From: Myrmaecium sp. VS I D KN 1
Taxonomy: Eukaryota; Ascomycota; Dothideomycetes; Valsariales; Valsariaceae
DNA: 64,000 nucleotides
NCBI GenBank assembly: GCA_019775845.1
Contig: JADQAV010000020.1
Location: forward strand, 1 to 64,000
Direction of reading: 5' to 3'
Shown piece after piece: positions 9,381 through 20,334 of the stretch. Under the pieces are notes generated by a model, which was not told where the DNA came from, searched no databases, and worked only from the letters and a program-made list of their open reading frames with translations. Position 1 is the stretch's first letter; every line of letters begins with the position of its first letter. Made by a program: the position numbers and the translations under genes.

Positions 9381-11759
9381 TTAAGCGGACTGAGAGTACT
9401 TCTGGCGGTAGAACTTGGCAGCGTTGACCATGTTGATCAAAGCAGCCTTGGTCTCGGCCCACTGGCGGGTCTTCAAGCCACAGTCGGGGTTGACCCAGAG
9501 CTGATCGGGCTTGAGGTACGCAAGCATCTCCTCGATACGGTCCTTGATCTCCTGCTCGCTGGGAACACGGGGAGAGTGGATGTCGTAGACACCAGGACCG
9601 ATGTGGCGAGGGTAGGCCTGGTCGACGAAGACCTTAAGGAGCTTGGCGTCGGACTTGCTGTTCTCGATGGAGAGGACGTCGGCATCGAGAGCGGCAATGG
9701 CGTGGAAGAAGTCCTGGAACTCGGAGTAGCAGAAGTGGGAGTGGATCTGGGTCGAGTCCTGAACACCGGCAGTGGCGAGCTTGAAGGAGTCCACGGCCCA
9801 GGAGAGGTAGTTCTCACGCTCGCGACCAGCGCGGAGAGGGAGACCCTCACGGAGGGCGGGCTCGTCGACCTGGATGACGAAGATACCGGCAGCCTCGAGG
9901 TCAACGACCTCGTCACGGAGAGCGAGGGCAAGCTGCTGAGCCTGGACGGACTGGTGGACGTCGTCACGGGGGAAGGACCAGCGCAAGCAGGTGATGGGAC
10001 CAGTGAGCATACCCTTCATGGGCTTCTTGGAGATCGACGCAGCATACTTGGACTCCTTGACGGTCATGGGAGCGGGACGGGAGATGTCACCGACGATGAT
10101 CGGGGGACGGACGCAGCGGGAACCGTAAGACTGGACCCAGCCGTTGGTGGTGAAGACGTAGCCGTCAAGACGCTCGCCGAAGTACTGGACCATGTCGTTA
10201 CGCTCAGGCTCACCGTGAACGTAGACGTCGAGGTCAAGCTCATCCTGGATCTTGACAACCTCCTCGATCTCCTTCTCGATGAACTTCTCGTACTGCTCGG
10301 CGGTGATCTCGCCCTTGGTGAACTTGTTACGCTGGATGCGGATCTCCTTGGTCTGGGGGAAGGAGCCAATGGTGGTGGTAGGGAAGAGGGGAAGGCTCAG
10401 GTGAGTCTTCTGCTGGGCGTAACGCTCAGGGAAGGGAGACTTGCGGTTGTGGTGCTCGGGCTTGACCTCAGCCTGGCGCTTCTTGACGTCAGGGTTGTTG
10501 GTGCGAGTGGAGGTGGCACGGGACTCCATGGCCTTGGCGTTGGCCTCAAGCTGCTCACGGACGGAGGCAGGGCCGTCGGTGACAGCCTTGGCGATGATGG
10601 TGACCTCGCGAGTCTTCTGGACGGCGAAGGAGAACCACTCGGCAACCTCGGCGGGGAGCTTCTTCTCGCTCTCCAAGCTGTGAGGGGTGTGAAGGAGGGA
10701 GCTGGAGGTGGCGACGATGACACGGTCCTTGCCAAGCTTCTGGATGGCAGTCTCAACGGTCTCGATGGCCCGCTTGAAGTTGGTCTTCCAGATGTTGCGG
10801 CCGTCGACGACACCGGCAGAGAGGACCTGGTTAGGGCCGAGCTGGAGGATGACGCTCTCGAGCTGCTCGGGGTTGCGGACCAAGTCGATGTGGATACCGT
10901 GGACGTTCTGGAGGCCAGGGAGGACATCGAAGTTGTGGACGATGTCACCAAAGTAGGTGGCGAGGATGAGCTTAGGGATGTTGGCGCCAGTCAGCTTGGC
11001 GTAAGCGGGCTTGAAGGCATCCTTGATGCGGGGAGCGAGATCGAAGACGAGGACCGGCTCGTCAATCTGGACGGTCTCGGCACCGGCCTTCTTGAGGGCC
11101 TCGAGAAGCTCCACGTAGACGGGAAGGAGCTTCTCGAGGAGGGAGATGGGGTCGACGGTCTGACCACGGTCGGCCTTGCCGAGGGCGAGGAAAGAGACGG
11201 GGCCCAAGATGACGGGGCGGGTGATTATGCCAGCCTCCTTAGCCTCGAGGAACTCGCGGACGGGCTTGGGGTCCGAAGCGAGCTTGAAGGTCTGGTTGTC
11301 CTGAAGGGTGGGCTTGACGTAGTGGTAGTTGGAGTCGAACCACTTGACCATCTCGAGGGAAGGGACGTCGACGCCGTCCTTCTGGTGGCCACGGCCCATG
11401 GCGAAGTACTCATCGAGGGGAGAGAGCTTCGCGCTGGTGTACCGCTCGGGTTGAGCCTGGGATGAAATGTCAGCGAAGATTCATTGAAGTAGTGCATGGT
11501 GACCGAAGTCAGAGGGTGGGTGACTCACGCTGAAGAGCTGGATGTGGTCGAGGACGTGGTCGTAGTAAGCAAAGTCGTTGGAGGGGATGATGTCGACACC
11601 GGCATCCTTCTGGATCTTCCAGTGCTCGAGACGGAGACGCTTGCCCTCAGCGAGGAGGTCCTCCTGGGAGATCTTGCCCGCCCAGTACGCTTCGTTGGCC
11701 TTCTTCAGGTCACGGTTCGCGCCCATGCGGGGGAAACCGAGGACGGCGGACTGAACCAT
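9381..11759 (-). CDS. MET6: Cobalamin-independent methionine synthase (5-methyltetrahydropteroyltriglutamate-homocysteine methyltransferase), 768 aa
   Basis: Transfers the methyl group of methyl-tetrahydrofolate (polyglutamate) to homocysteine, the last step of methionine synthesis, normally cytosolic. Exon 1 is 11529-11759 and exon 2 is 9381-11456, with a 72-bp intron in phase 0 joining IQLFS to AQPERY. The N-terminus [20 protein letters not shown] is the classic MetE start. The zinc ligands of the family are all present: His651 and Cys653 (HSHFCYSEF), Glu675 (LSIEN) and Cys736 (NPDCGLKTR). Their spacing equals that of the E. coli enzyme. The length is normal for fungi. The gene shows strong codon bias toward C-ending codons, as expected for an abundant enzyme, and this keeps the opposite strand free of stops over most of the gene. 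It is divergent from the dehydrogenase gene on the right. Confidence 0.98.
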
Positions 11760-12998
11760 TGTGGCGGGTATGTAGGATAAAGGTGAGATGAGGAGTGTTT
11801 TGCTGAGATGAGGATGGAGAAAAAGATAAAGAAGAAGGAAGAAAGAAGATGATGGGAGAAGGAGGAGGGGTGAGAGAGGTAAGGAGGAGGGATGATGAGC
11901 TGGATGAGGGGGAGGGGAGAGGTTTTGTAGTCCCGTAGGCGGAGGAGGGGCGCTGCTGCGGTGTGAAGGGGCACAAAAATCTCAGGTGTGGCTTCTCGGT
12001 GGGGGTGGGCGACACGGACCAGGGGAGGGACAGAGCTCCTCAGGCCAGCTGCTTGCGTGATTGACGGCCGGGCGATGGGAAAAGAACAGTACTGGGATTG
12101 ATACTGTAGAAGTATTTACAGATATACTACTATAAGTATTTATGTTGGCTCAATCAATCACTCTCATTATCTGCTTATATCTTCCTTCGATGTGATTACC
12201 ATTCATACCCACCGCATCGCTTATGTCGCCCTTGAAGAAAAAAAGTGACCGACAGGAACAACTCACCGAAGTCCGGCGACTTCGCAGTTCGTTGGGGAGA
12301 GTAGACACCCTTGGACGCTTGGACCAGACCGGGGCCAGCCAATGGCGAGGCGGGTCCGCTAGCGTTTTCTGGGGCTCCGCCGGTCGAGGTAAGGTCGGTA
12401 ACTTACCGAGGGATCTTCCTCATGCCCAGCCACTCAGCAGTCCAGGATCACTACGTCGTGGGTAAGCTGGTGGTTGCCAGGTGGACTCTTAGGTAAGATA
12501 GATTACCCACTTGAGGTATTCTGACTGGGCAGTGGTTCTTTCAGCCTGAGGCATGAATGCAAGTGGACACTGAACAGTTCTCCAGGGTGAGATGGATGGA
12601 TTTCTGGCCTAATCCTTCAGGCACGCGAGCCGACATCGGAACCATTGGATGGCTGCCCGGAGGCGAACGAGGAATTGGCCTCAGCGGGGCGGACGGAAGG
12701 TCTGCTCACCTTCCCCTTGCCTTCTCTCCAGGCCTTCGACCATCTTGTGAATCTCCTTGTGTTCACATACTTGGAGCGAGCCACGTCCTCTGCTCCTCCT
12801 CTTTTGTTCCCCCACCACCCGAGCCCACGCGGGGTAACCCCTCAGACCCCACGTTCACCTCCAGCCAACATGGCCCGACGACCGATTGCAGCGATACATA
12901 AAAGACGATCACCACAGCCATTCTGAACGACAGATTCACACACCTGAGCTCCAGATTATCGTCAAGATCCCAATTTACCCCTCAATTCAACACTCAAT
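11760..12998. other. Divergent promoter region, MET6 / SDR, 1239 bp
   Basis: Purine-rich (GAGGA/GATGAG) for about 180 bp next to MET6, i.e. CT-rich in its leader, as in highly expressed fungal genes. An AT-richer segment lies around 12080-12190. A CCAAT sequence lies near 12350. Short open stretches at 12223-12926 show no protein character. I saw no clear sulfur-regulation motif. Confidence 0.45.
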
Positions 12999-14033
12999 AT
13001 GTCTCGTCCCACCACCCTCGGGTCCTCCTCCCGAGTCCTGGACGGCAAGCTCGCCATTGTCACAGGCGCCTCTCGCGGTACGACTCCTCTAACCGTCTCC
13101 CTCCCCCTCAACAGGTATCGCAATGCTCACTCCGCGTCCCACTGATAGGCATTGGCGCGGCCATCTGCGAGAACCTTGCGGCCAAGGGGAGCAACCTGGT
13201 GATGAACTACACATCCGCCAGCTCGACGGAGCGGGCGCAAAAGCTCGCCGATGAGCTGTCCGCAACGCACGGCATCACCGCCATCCTCGCGCAGGCTGAC
13301 ATGGGCACCGAGACCGGGCCCGCACACATCGTCGACGTCGCCCGGAAGCACTTCACTGACCCAAAGACGGGCAAGTTCCAGATCGACATCATCGTGAACA
13401 ACGGTAAGTCCCCTCAAGGAGAAAGACAAAACCGAGACCTCCCTGCCCATTCCATCACCACCCAGCTAACCCCCCACCCCAAACACAGCCGGAGTATGCA
13501 CCAACCAAGGCATCCCCGACGTCACCGCCCAAGCCTTCCACTTCCAATACGCCGTGAACGTGCTCGGGCCCCTCCTCCTCATGCAAGCCGCCCACCCGTA
13601 CCTCCCCACCGACCGCTCCGGCCGCATCGTCAACATCTCCTCCGTCTCCTCCACGCTCGGGTACGAAACGCAGTCCGTATACGGGGGCACGAAAGCCGCG
13701 CTCGAGTCGATGACGCGGACCTGGGCGCGCGAGCTGGCCGAGCGCGCCGTCGTCAACGCCGTCAACCCGGGTCCCGTCGCGACGGAGATGTACAAGGTCG
13801 CCGGCCCCGCCTTCGCCGCGCAGAACCGCAAGTTCATCGAGGCCGCCCCGCTGGCGGCCGTGCGCCCGGGCATCGACGATGAGGAGATGGTGAAGGCGGC
13901 GGAGGGCGCGGGCGGTCGCGCGGCGTATGAGTGGGAGGTTGCGGGCACGGTGGGTATGCTGTGTACGCCTGAGGCGGGTTGGACGACGGGCAGCGTGGTG
14001 TGTTCGAATGGGGGGATGCGGTTTAGCTTTTAG
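12999..14033 (+). CDS. Short-chain dehydrogenase/reductase (FabG / versicolorin-reductase type), 292 aa
   Basis: A classical SDR, an NAD(P)(H)-dependent oxidoreductase, with substrate unknown. Three exons, 12999-13077, 13149-13403 and 13489-14033, are joined by introns of 71 and 85 bp. The first junction rebuilds the cofactor loop TGASRGIG and the second rebuilds NNAG, both hallmark SDR motifs, so the gene model is secure. The catalytic Ser163 (VNISSV) is followed 13 residues later by Tyr176 in YGGTK, with Lys180. NPGPVATEMY is the usual post-catalytic PG motif. The C-terminus GWTTGSVVCSNGGMRFSF is typical of fungal 3-ketoacyl-ACP-reductase-like SDRs. No targeting signal is seen. The next gene, a GlcG/HbpS-like protein, has the same orientation about 600 bp away, but a joint pathway is not shown. 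No secondary-metabolite core enzyme lies nearby, so a general metabolic role is as likely as a cluster role. Confidence 0.93.
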
Positions 14034-14630
14034 ATGGGGGAAGGTTAGACGGGAGAAGGGTGTATGCATTCGTAGACTTGCCTTGAAATTTAGAACCTCG
14101 CATACCGCCCTTCTTTCTCTTTCCCTCTCATCTATGTTTACCCTCTGTCGATGTACCTAACAAACCCCATTACACACGATTCCGTCACATCCCATCATCA
14201 TCACACCATCATCATCATCGTCCAATCCAAACCCACCAACAACAGGTTATACATGACTTCAATCATGCTTTCACCGGATCCAAGGCGCTTTCTCTGCGCC
14301 CTAGGCTTCTTTGAATAGAGACCAGAACTTCTTAGCTGCAGAGAAAAGCAAGGAAAAGGAAAAGCATCTTGATCGTCGTCCTTCGGACATGTCCCAACCC
14401 GGAATGGAAAGTCCGAAAGGCATTAAACCCCACCCAAGGCCGGGGAACTTCCGAGCTTCCCCGGGCGGGGGCACCCCCGCCCTCGACCCAAACCCAGACC
14501 CTCGGCCCAAGCTCCCCTCCATCCGACCAGGCCAATACAACTACCCTAGCTCTCCACTTCACTTCACCTCACCACTCCACCTCAAAACCACAACCACAAC
14601 CCTCCAAACACAACACCAACAAAAACAACA
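14034..14630. other. Intergenic, 597 bp
   Basis: 3' region of the SDR gene and promoter of the GlcG-like gene. It contains a CAT-repeat patch (14192-14220). Just upstream of the next start is a C/A-rich leader (ACCACAACC-type) characteristic of fungal 5' UTRs. Confidence 0.5.
14192..14220. repeat. (CAT)n microsatellite
   Basis: Two runs of tandem CAT separated by CACAC in the intergenic region after the SDR gene. It has no coding role. Confidence 0.7.
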
Positions 14631-15194
14631 ATGGCACCCCCCACAAACAAAGCCTCCACCTCGGCCTCCACCTCCCCGCAAGACAGCGCACCATCCAGCA
14701 CGCACACGGCCAGCACAACCACCACGCTTCCCCTCCTCAGCCCCTCCGCCGCCCAACTCGCCATCCACGCGTGCCAACGCCACGCCGCCGCCATGGGGAT
14801 CCCCATGAACATCGCCGTCGTCGACGCCACCCTGCACCTGCTCGCCTTCCACCGCATGACGGGGGCCAAGCTGACCTCGATCGGGCTCGCGATCGACAAG
14901 GCCTTCACCGCGGCGGGCCATCGGGCGCCCACGAGCGCGTACCGCGAAGCCGTGTGGCCGGGGGGCCCCGCGTACGGGATCAACGGGTCGAACGGGGGCC
15001 GGTTCTGCGTGATCGCCGGCGGGGTGCCGGTGCTGGATGGGATGGGGAGGGTGTTGGGGGCGGTGGGGTGCTCGACCGGGTTGCCGGCGCAGGATGAGGA
15101 GGTGGCGAGGGCGGGGGTGGAGGCGGTGCGGAGGGAGATGAGGATGGAGGGGGAGGGGGAGGGGAGGGGGGGTGGGGGGACGGCGAAGTTGTGA
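14631..15194 (+). CDS. GlcG/HbpS-like (DUF336, PduO C-terminal type) protein, 187 aa
   Basis: A single-exon gene whose start ATG follows an A/C-rich leader (AACAATGGC). Residues 1-38 are a Ser/Thr-rich, probably disordered extension. Residues 39-165 match the GlcG/HbpS fold: LSPSAAQLAIHACQRHAAAM opens the helix, MNIAVVDATLHLLAFHRMTG carries the family's VVD-x-G/L-x-L pattern, and IGLAIDKAFTAAGH and GRFCVIAGGVPVLDGMGRV follow. The last carries the GG-x-P loop, and GAVGCSTGLPAQDEEVARAG closes the domain. Bacterial members bind haem or act in glycolate or propanediol operons. The fungal role is unknown, so calling it a small ligand- or haem-binding protein is an inference. The tail is Gly/Glu-rich and strongly G-rich at DNA level. 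It is co-oriented with the upstream SDR gene. Confidence 0.85.
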   Translation: MAPPTNKASTSASTSPQDSAPSSTHTASTTTTLPLLSPSAAQLAIHACQRHAAAMGIPMNIAVVDATLHLLAFHRMTGAKLTSIGLAIDKAFTAAGHRAPTSAYREAVWPGGPAYGINGSNGGRFCVIAGGVPVLDGMGRVLGAVGCSTGLPAQDEEVARAGVEAVRREMRMEGEGEGRGGGGTAKL

Positions 15195-15542
15195 TGGGGA
15201 TGGGAGTCTTGGGGAGAGACGAGGGCGGGAGAGGATGGGATATTGGGTGAGGAGGTGGTGAGAAATTGCTGATCGTGTTGTTTGTCTGGATTTCGGATTG
15301 AAGATTGAACGGACGAGCGGAGGGGCCCGGGTGCGCTGGCTTGTCGGCGTCCGAGCCAAGGGAAGAACAAATGTATAGTTTACCTACTACACGAGATGAC
15401 CTCAAGATAACGGAAAGGGAAAGAAGAATCGGGGGCCGTGGGACGTGGAAAGCAGAAAATGCCCGTCGGATATCCTTACGTTTAACCCCTACCAAAGAAG
15501 AGAAAAAAAGAGCATTCTATTCATTCTGGTCGCGTTCCCAAT
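15195..15542. other. Convergent 3' intergenic region, 348 bp
   Basis: Lies between the GlcG-like gene (+) and the membrane-tail protein (-). It begins with G-rich 3' sequence and becomes A-rich towards 15500. No other feature seen. Confidence 0.5.
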
Positions 15543-17423
15543 TCAACCCCCCTTCTCCAGCGCCTTGAAAGAGGCGACCGTCTGCGCGGTTGACACCGCC
15601 AACGAGCAGAGCGCCAGCACGACGCTGACGACGCCGAGGATGATGACGCCCCAGAAAGTGTAGTAGCTCAGCGTGTCGCGATTGTCCCTCCACATCTGCC
15701 GGAGCCCACGCGGTTTGCAGTCGTCCATGTACGCGCGGAGGATGCGAAGGCGGTCCTCGAGGATGGGAAAGTCCTTGTATGGTTGATTCAGATTGTCAGG
15801 CTTGATAGTGACCCGATTCCAGTCTTGCCAGTGACTGTCTATTTCATCAAACTGGAACCTGCTTGGGTCCTTTTTCCACGAACCTATAGTCGGTTGGTCC
15901 TTCTGAGGATTACCTAAAGATCTACTTATCAGCCTGGCAACACTGAAACGCTTTCGTCCGGCAAGCGGTTCGGGATCGGCAAGCCATCCGGGCATGGGCA
16001 GGCGATCGTATTCCTTGGAACTCTCTCGAAATAACATGCACATAGAATTAGCGATCTCAATGAAAGGAGGCTGATCGTATGCTTTCCATAAGGCCGCCCT
16101 TAAGCATGGCAAGAATTAGCTTTGGCTCGATGTAATAGGTAGACGTACAGGGAAAGGTTTCACCAGGTCCAGTCGCTGAAGTAGCTCACAGAGTCCCAGA
16201 AGGTACTCGTATACCAGCACAAATATAGCTTTTTGGTGGCCAGATCAAGAAACAAATGATTTGTCACAGCAGACGACCACGTGATGTGTAGACCACCCAA
16301 TTTGCCATAGGGAGCCAATGCCAAGGTCAACCGTACTGAAGTGGGAGCCCTGCGCCTTTTTCAGCTTGGCTATACGCTCCTCTCGAAACCTTTCCAATGG
16401 CGCATAATATATATCCAGAATAGGCTTATTGGGACCGCGCTTCAACATCTGTTGACCACGCTCCAACATCTGTCGAAAGGCCCAGTACGGTAGGGCATCA
16501 TAATCAAAGGCCATGACGTCCAAACAATATACTGTCGCCAACCATGCTCTTTCTCTTTTATAACCCTCACATGAAGAGTGAGCAAGTAGATCGTTCAGAG
16601 TACAAGTTGATCCAAGAATTAAAGCTTCAATGAGGCTTATTGTAAGTGTCGAGGGGGTGCAAATTTCATATTTAATGACCTTGGCAATCTTTCTCATCAT
16701 AAGGCGCACCGTCGAGGCAGACCATAGTAGCGATCTTAACACCATTTTCATCAAATCCGGTTCTTTGTCCTTTGGGCGGACTGATGGGAATCCCAAAACT
16801 AAGGGTGAGCAGCAGAGCATAGCTAGTCGCTTGGCTAATTGCGCTGCGACATCCTCTGACAATCCCAAGCATTCCCAACGACAATCAGTGCTGGATCCAG
16901 AAACACGAACGATAGATTGGAATGTTTCTTTTGCTCCGGAAACCCGTTTTTCCAGAAAGGAGATGACGTTATCGGCATATTTGCAACACCAGTCGCCACC
17001 CGATTGCTCTTCCTTCGAGAGGAATTGCGCAATTGTTGGATCCTGCGGAGTTTTGATCTGGCTGGGAGGCTCATAATATCCCGAGCTGATACTCTGCTCT
17101 TCATCGGGGGCTTTGGCTATGTCTTTATCTCCCCTTAAGGCAGCCAGTATCTGTTTGCCCACCAGGAGGAGTTGCTGGAGCTCCTGGAGCTCTGTCCGCG
17201 GAACGTTGGGGCCAGAAGATTTTGAAGCTTTCCTCGGTACTTCCACGGGCGCATCAACGGAAGCATCATCCAGCACTTCATGGGGCGGGACGGCAGTAGG
17301 ATCTTGGGAGTGCTCCTTCGACGGAGTTCCAAAATCCCGGGGCGTGCTGGCGCGAGAAGGGGGAAGAGGAAAGCAGGCCGGATCATGACCGTCTCCAGAC
17401 CCGCTGCTGCTGTAGTCGTTCAT
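15543..17423 (-). CDS. Uncharacterised fungal protein with C-terminal membrane segment, 591 aa
   Basis: My model has exons 16376-17423, 16164-16335 and 15543-16098 and sums to exactly 592 codons. The second intron (65 bp, GTGAAA...CTTAAG with CTAAT branch) joins ...WDSVSYFSDWTW to AALWKAYDQPPFIEIANSM. The first is only 40 bp (GTATAG...TTCAG). It is inferred because the frame must change between RFREE and LTLALAPYGKLGGLHITWSS, and a one-base frameshift would explain the data equally well. The N-terminal 90 residues are disordered. The middle is helical with many Cys and Trp. The C-terminus has an ILEDRLRILRAYMDDCKPRG block followed by one membrane helix (YYTFWGVIILGVVSVVLALC). This C-terminal pattern recurs in many uncharacterised filamentous-fungal proteins. 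No catalytic motif was seen and the function is unknown. Confidence 0.75.
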
Positions 17424-18720
17424 GGTAAGACAAATCGGTCGCTTGAAATGATGAGCCGGCGGAGTGGACGATGTCGGGTACGGGAGAAGGCGAAGAAGAG
17501 GAGATGTTAGGCAGGTTTTAAAGCAACAATATGAGACAGGCATGGCTTCAGCTGAACAAGGAGATAGCAGGCGGGGCTGACTGTACATAGCTTTTCAGAA
17601 GTAGGTCTGAGTAAACAGGCCCTTATTGGTCCGCTCGCAGGCCAAGGAGCGAAACGCGAAGCGCCGTCCCCAAATTCGTCGAGCGGCAGTCGAGGGCGCC
17701 TACGTGAAGTGAGTACGGCTTTCGAGGCGGTGTACATGCTGAACGAACAGAGCATCCCATCCTCTCGACGCAGATCATGAAGAAGAAGGAATGGGGGATG
17801 GGATGTCTGAGTGAAGTTGACTGCACGAACAACGGAGATAGAGTCCGAGGCCGGACGGCAAGGTGAGTGCCAAGATAACTTGGCTGGAACCCATCACGGT
17901 GGTCGTATCGGTCCGAGGGACAGCGCAACTTACCGTCCGGATGGGATTCGGTACCTCTTACCTAACGTCCAACGGTTTTCAATTCTCCGTCGGCTTAGCA
18001 TTAGTACTCCGGAGTCGCAAGCAAGAAACCACCTAATAATCCGCACGAAGGCACGTAAGGTAGGTACTTAGACGTCCGCATCCCACCGTAGGCTGAAGTC
18101 GCTAAAGACCTAAGGTGAGTTAACGAAATGAATAAATATTTGACTTATCTAACAGGGCGGAAGGCGGAAGATTTCCCTGGTCGGGCGGCATTCGATGCCT
18201 TAAATAAGGTTATGGTGACATGGATCATCCCCGCTTTCAGGCTTACATCATCACCTTCCCAGGGCCTTTTGGTGGGAGGGATTAGGTTACTGGTACTGTT
18301 CCAGGAGGCGAAATGAAAACACAACGAATTTTCCTTCTCTGAAATCTTCAACACGCCCAATTGATCCCGGCGTAGGAATAAGTACCAACTCACGTCTCTC
18401 AGCGTGGCAAACTGCGCTGGACTGTGAACGGACAGTCCCCCCCCAAGTTCATCGCACCCCCCTTCCCCTTGGATGATCCTTCCCTGGCGCCGCGCATCTT
18501 TCCCGTGGCACCCATAGCGTCGTCAACGCCCCCCACCCCGGGACATCAACCAGGAGCGGGAAGCCAGGCCTGAGGGATTTGTTGTTGAAACCACACCTCA
18601 CCTCCTCTGTATCAATGTCGGTTCGATAAACGGAGAGTCACGTTCTCGGACCTGTTTGATCACTTCTCTCCCTCCATCGTGAAAGGGGCCCACCAGCGCT
18701 CGCGCGCCCATCCATCCGCG
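17424..18720. other. Divergent intergenic region, 1297 bp
   Basis: Lies between the minus-strand membrane-tail gene and the glycosyltransferase gene. It has mixed composition with several TAGGTA/ACCTTA-type short motifs (17930-18125). A run of C lies at about 18437. Open stretches are short and unlike protein. Nothing further supported. Confidence 0.5.
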
Positions 18721-20334
18721 ATGAAGAGGAACAGCAATGAATTCCCCCATACGGACCTCGCCAAGGCCTATCAGAGCGCACCCCAGTTCAGGTTTCGGCC
18801 CCAGCAACTGCGACGATGGGGTATTGTTGCCGCCATCATCCTCCTTTTCCTTTACTTCCACCGCTCTCCGACCCCTCCGGCGGAGCCAGAGACCGTCGAC
18901 TCGAACGGATGTCAATATCCTGAGAAGGTGGACTGGTCGCAGTACGCGTACAGCCAATACGCGACCAACAGCGCCTACCTCTGCAACAGCCTGATGGTCT
19001 TCGATGCGCTGGAACGCTATGGCAGCCGCGCGGACCGCATCCTCTTCTACCCGGACCACTGGGATCTGGTGGTCTCGGACCCTCGCGATCGGGACAGCCA
19101 GCTGCTCGTCCTGGCGCTGCGGCAGTACAACGTGAAGCTGATCCCGGTCAAGATGGCCTCCATCCGGCGGTACGGATCCTCGTACGACGCCGTGAAGGAG
19201 AAGCAGAAGTCCCAGACCTGGGACCACAGCATCAACAAGTTCCTCGCCTGGAACCAAACCCAGTACAAGCGCATCCTGCACCTGGACTCCGACATCACCC
19301 TGCTCAAGCACCTCGACGACCTCTTCTTCCTCCCCTCCGCGCCCGTGGCCATGCCGCGCGCCTACTGGGCCTACGACCCGGTCTCCAACCCCCACCCGCC
19401 CCTCACCTCCCTCCTCGTCCTCCTCGAGCCCTCCACGACGGAGTACAACGCGCTGATGCACCTCGCCGAAACCGCGCCGGACAGCACGCTCGGCGCCACG
19501 AGCACGAAACTCCACCCGGACGACGTCGCCAAATCCGCCTCCGAAGAGGCCCCCAAATACGACATGGAGCTGCTCAACCAGCGCTACGGCCTGCACGCCC
19601 TCGTCCTGCCGCACCGGCGGTACGCCCTGCTGACGGGCGAGTTCCGCCAGCAGGACCACGGCGCCTACCTGGGCCCCAGCCGCAGCGGCGAGCAAGCCTT
19701 CGACCCCTACGCCGCCCTCGCCGAAGCGCACCTGGTCCACTTCTCCGACTGGCCGCTGCCGAAGCCGTGGATCATGTGGCCGCGGGCGCTGCTGCCGGAG
19801 CTGCAGCCGGCGTGCGCGGAGAACGCGGGCACGGCGACGGAGCGCGGCTGCGAGGCGCGCGAGGTCTGGAAGGGCCTGTATGATGGGTTTCGCGCGCGGC
19901 GCAAGGAGGTGTGCGCCTTGCTGAGCGCGCCGGCGCCGGAGTGGCCGCCGAGGGCGTCGAGGGAGGAGGTCGAGGCTGAGGAGGCGGAGAGGAAGAAGAA
20001 GGAACAGGAGGAGGTGGAGGTGGAGGAGCAGGGTGGTGTGCTGGGGGAGACGCCGGTGGAGGATGTGAAGGCGGTGGCGGAGGTGGTGGGGGGGAAGGTG
20101 ATGGGTGAGGGGGTTGCGGGGAAGGCGGCGGCTGGGGCGGCGGCGGGAGCGGCGGCTGAGAACCCGGGGTCGAATGCGGGTTCGATTGGTGGGGGGAAGG
20201 AGAAGGATGGGGTGCAGGCGCAGGGTGTGGTGGGTGATGATGGTCAGGTGGGACAGGCGGCGGCGGCGGAGGTTGAGGATGAGGTTGTGAAGCCGGCGGT
20301 GGAGGAGGAGGCGGAAGTGGAGCGGGATAACTAG
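18721..20334 (+). CDS. Golgi GT8-type glycosyltransferase (GNT1 / glycogenin-like), type II membrane protein, 537 aa
   Basis: A nucleotide-sugar-dependent glycosyltransferase, probably Golgi-resident. The layout is type II: a 32-residue cytosolic tail, a membrane helix at residues 33-46 (WGIVAAIILLFLYF), a Pro-rich stem, then the catalytic domain. DSD at 189-191 (ILHLDSDITLL) is the metal- and nucleotide-binding DxD. The region around it (YVFDALERYGSRADRILFY-like text, KFLAWNQTQYKRILHLDSD, LVHFSDWPLPKPW) fits the fungal glucose N-acetyltransferase / GT8 group. Residues from about 415 on are an acidic, Ala/Gly-rich, low-complexity tail encoded by G-rich DNA with no counterpart expected in the enzyme core. 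The gene is a single exon. The ATG at 18721 is chosen because the open frame upstream contains only a GTG. The donor sugar is not determinable here. Confidence 0.88.
   Translation: MKRNSNEFPHTDLAKAYQSAPQFRFRPQQLRRWGIVAAIILLFLYFHRSPTPPAEPETVDSNGCQYPEKVDWSQYAYSQYATNSAYLCNSLMVFDALERYGSRADRILFYPDHWDLVVSDPRDRDSQLLVLALRQYNVKLIPVKMASIRRYGSSYDAVKEKQKSQTWDHSINKFLAWNQTQYKRILHLDSDITLLKHLDDLFFLPSAPVAMPRAYWAYDPVSNPHPPLTSLLVLLEPSTTEYNALMHLAETAPDSTLGATSTKLHPDDVAKSASEEAPKYDMELLNQRYGLHALVLPHRRYALLTGEFRQQDHGAYLGPSRSGEQAFDPYAALAEAHLVHFSDWPLPKPWIMWPRALLPELQPACAENAGTATERGCEAREVWKGLYDGFRARRKEVCALLSAPAPEWPPRASREEVEAEEAERKKKEQEEVEVEEQGGVLGETPVEDVKAVAEVVGGKVMGEGVAGKAAAGAAAGAAAENPGSNAGSIGGGKEKDGVQAQGVVGDDGQVGQAAAAEVEDEVVKPAVEEEAEVERDN

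Noticed and set aside
9324-11465. 713-codon open frame antisense to MET6
   Set aside because: A by-product of codon bias. The MET6 gene avoids TTA, CTA and TCA codons, so the other strand has few stops. The antisense translation is Leu/Gly/Asp-rich with no family resemblance.
11521-11527. TGACTCA (Gcn4/CPC1 site) in MET6
   Set aside because: It coincides with the GTGAGTCA splice donor of intron 1, which explains it fully.
12557-12926. Overlapping open frames upstream of the SDR gene
   Set aside because: Two frames are open at once, the texts are not protein-like, and the SDR start with its cofactor motif lies just downstream.
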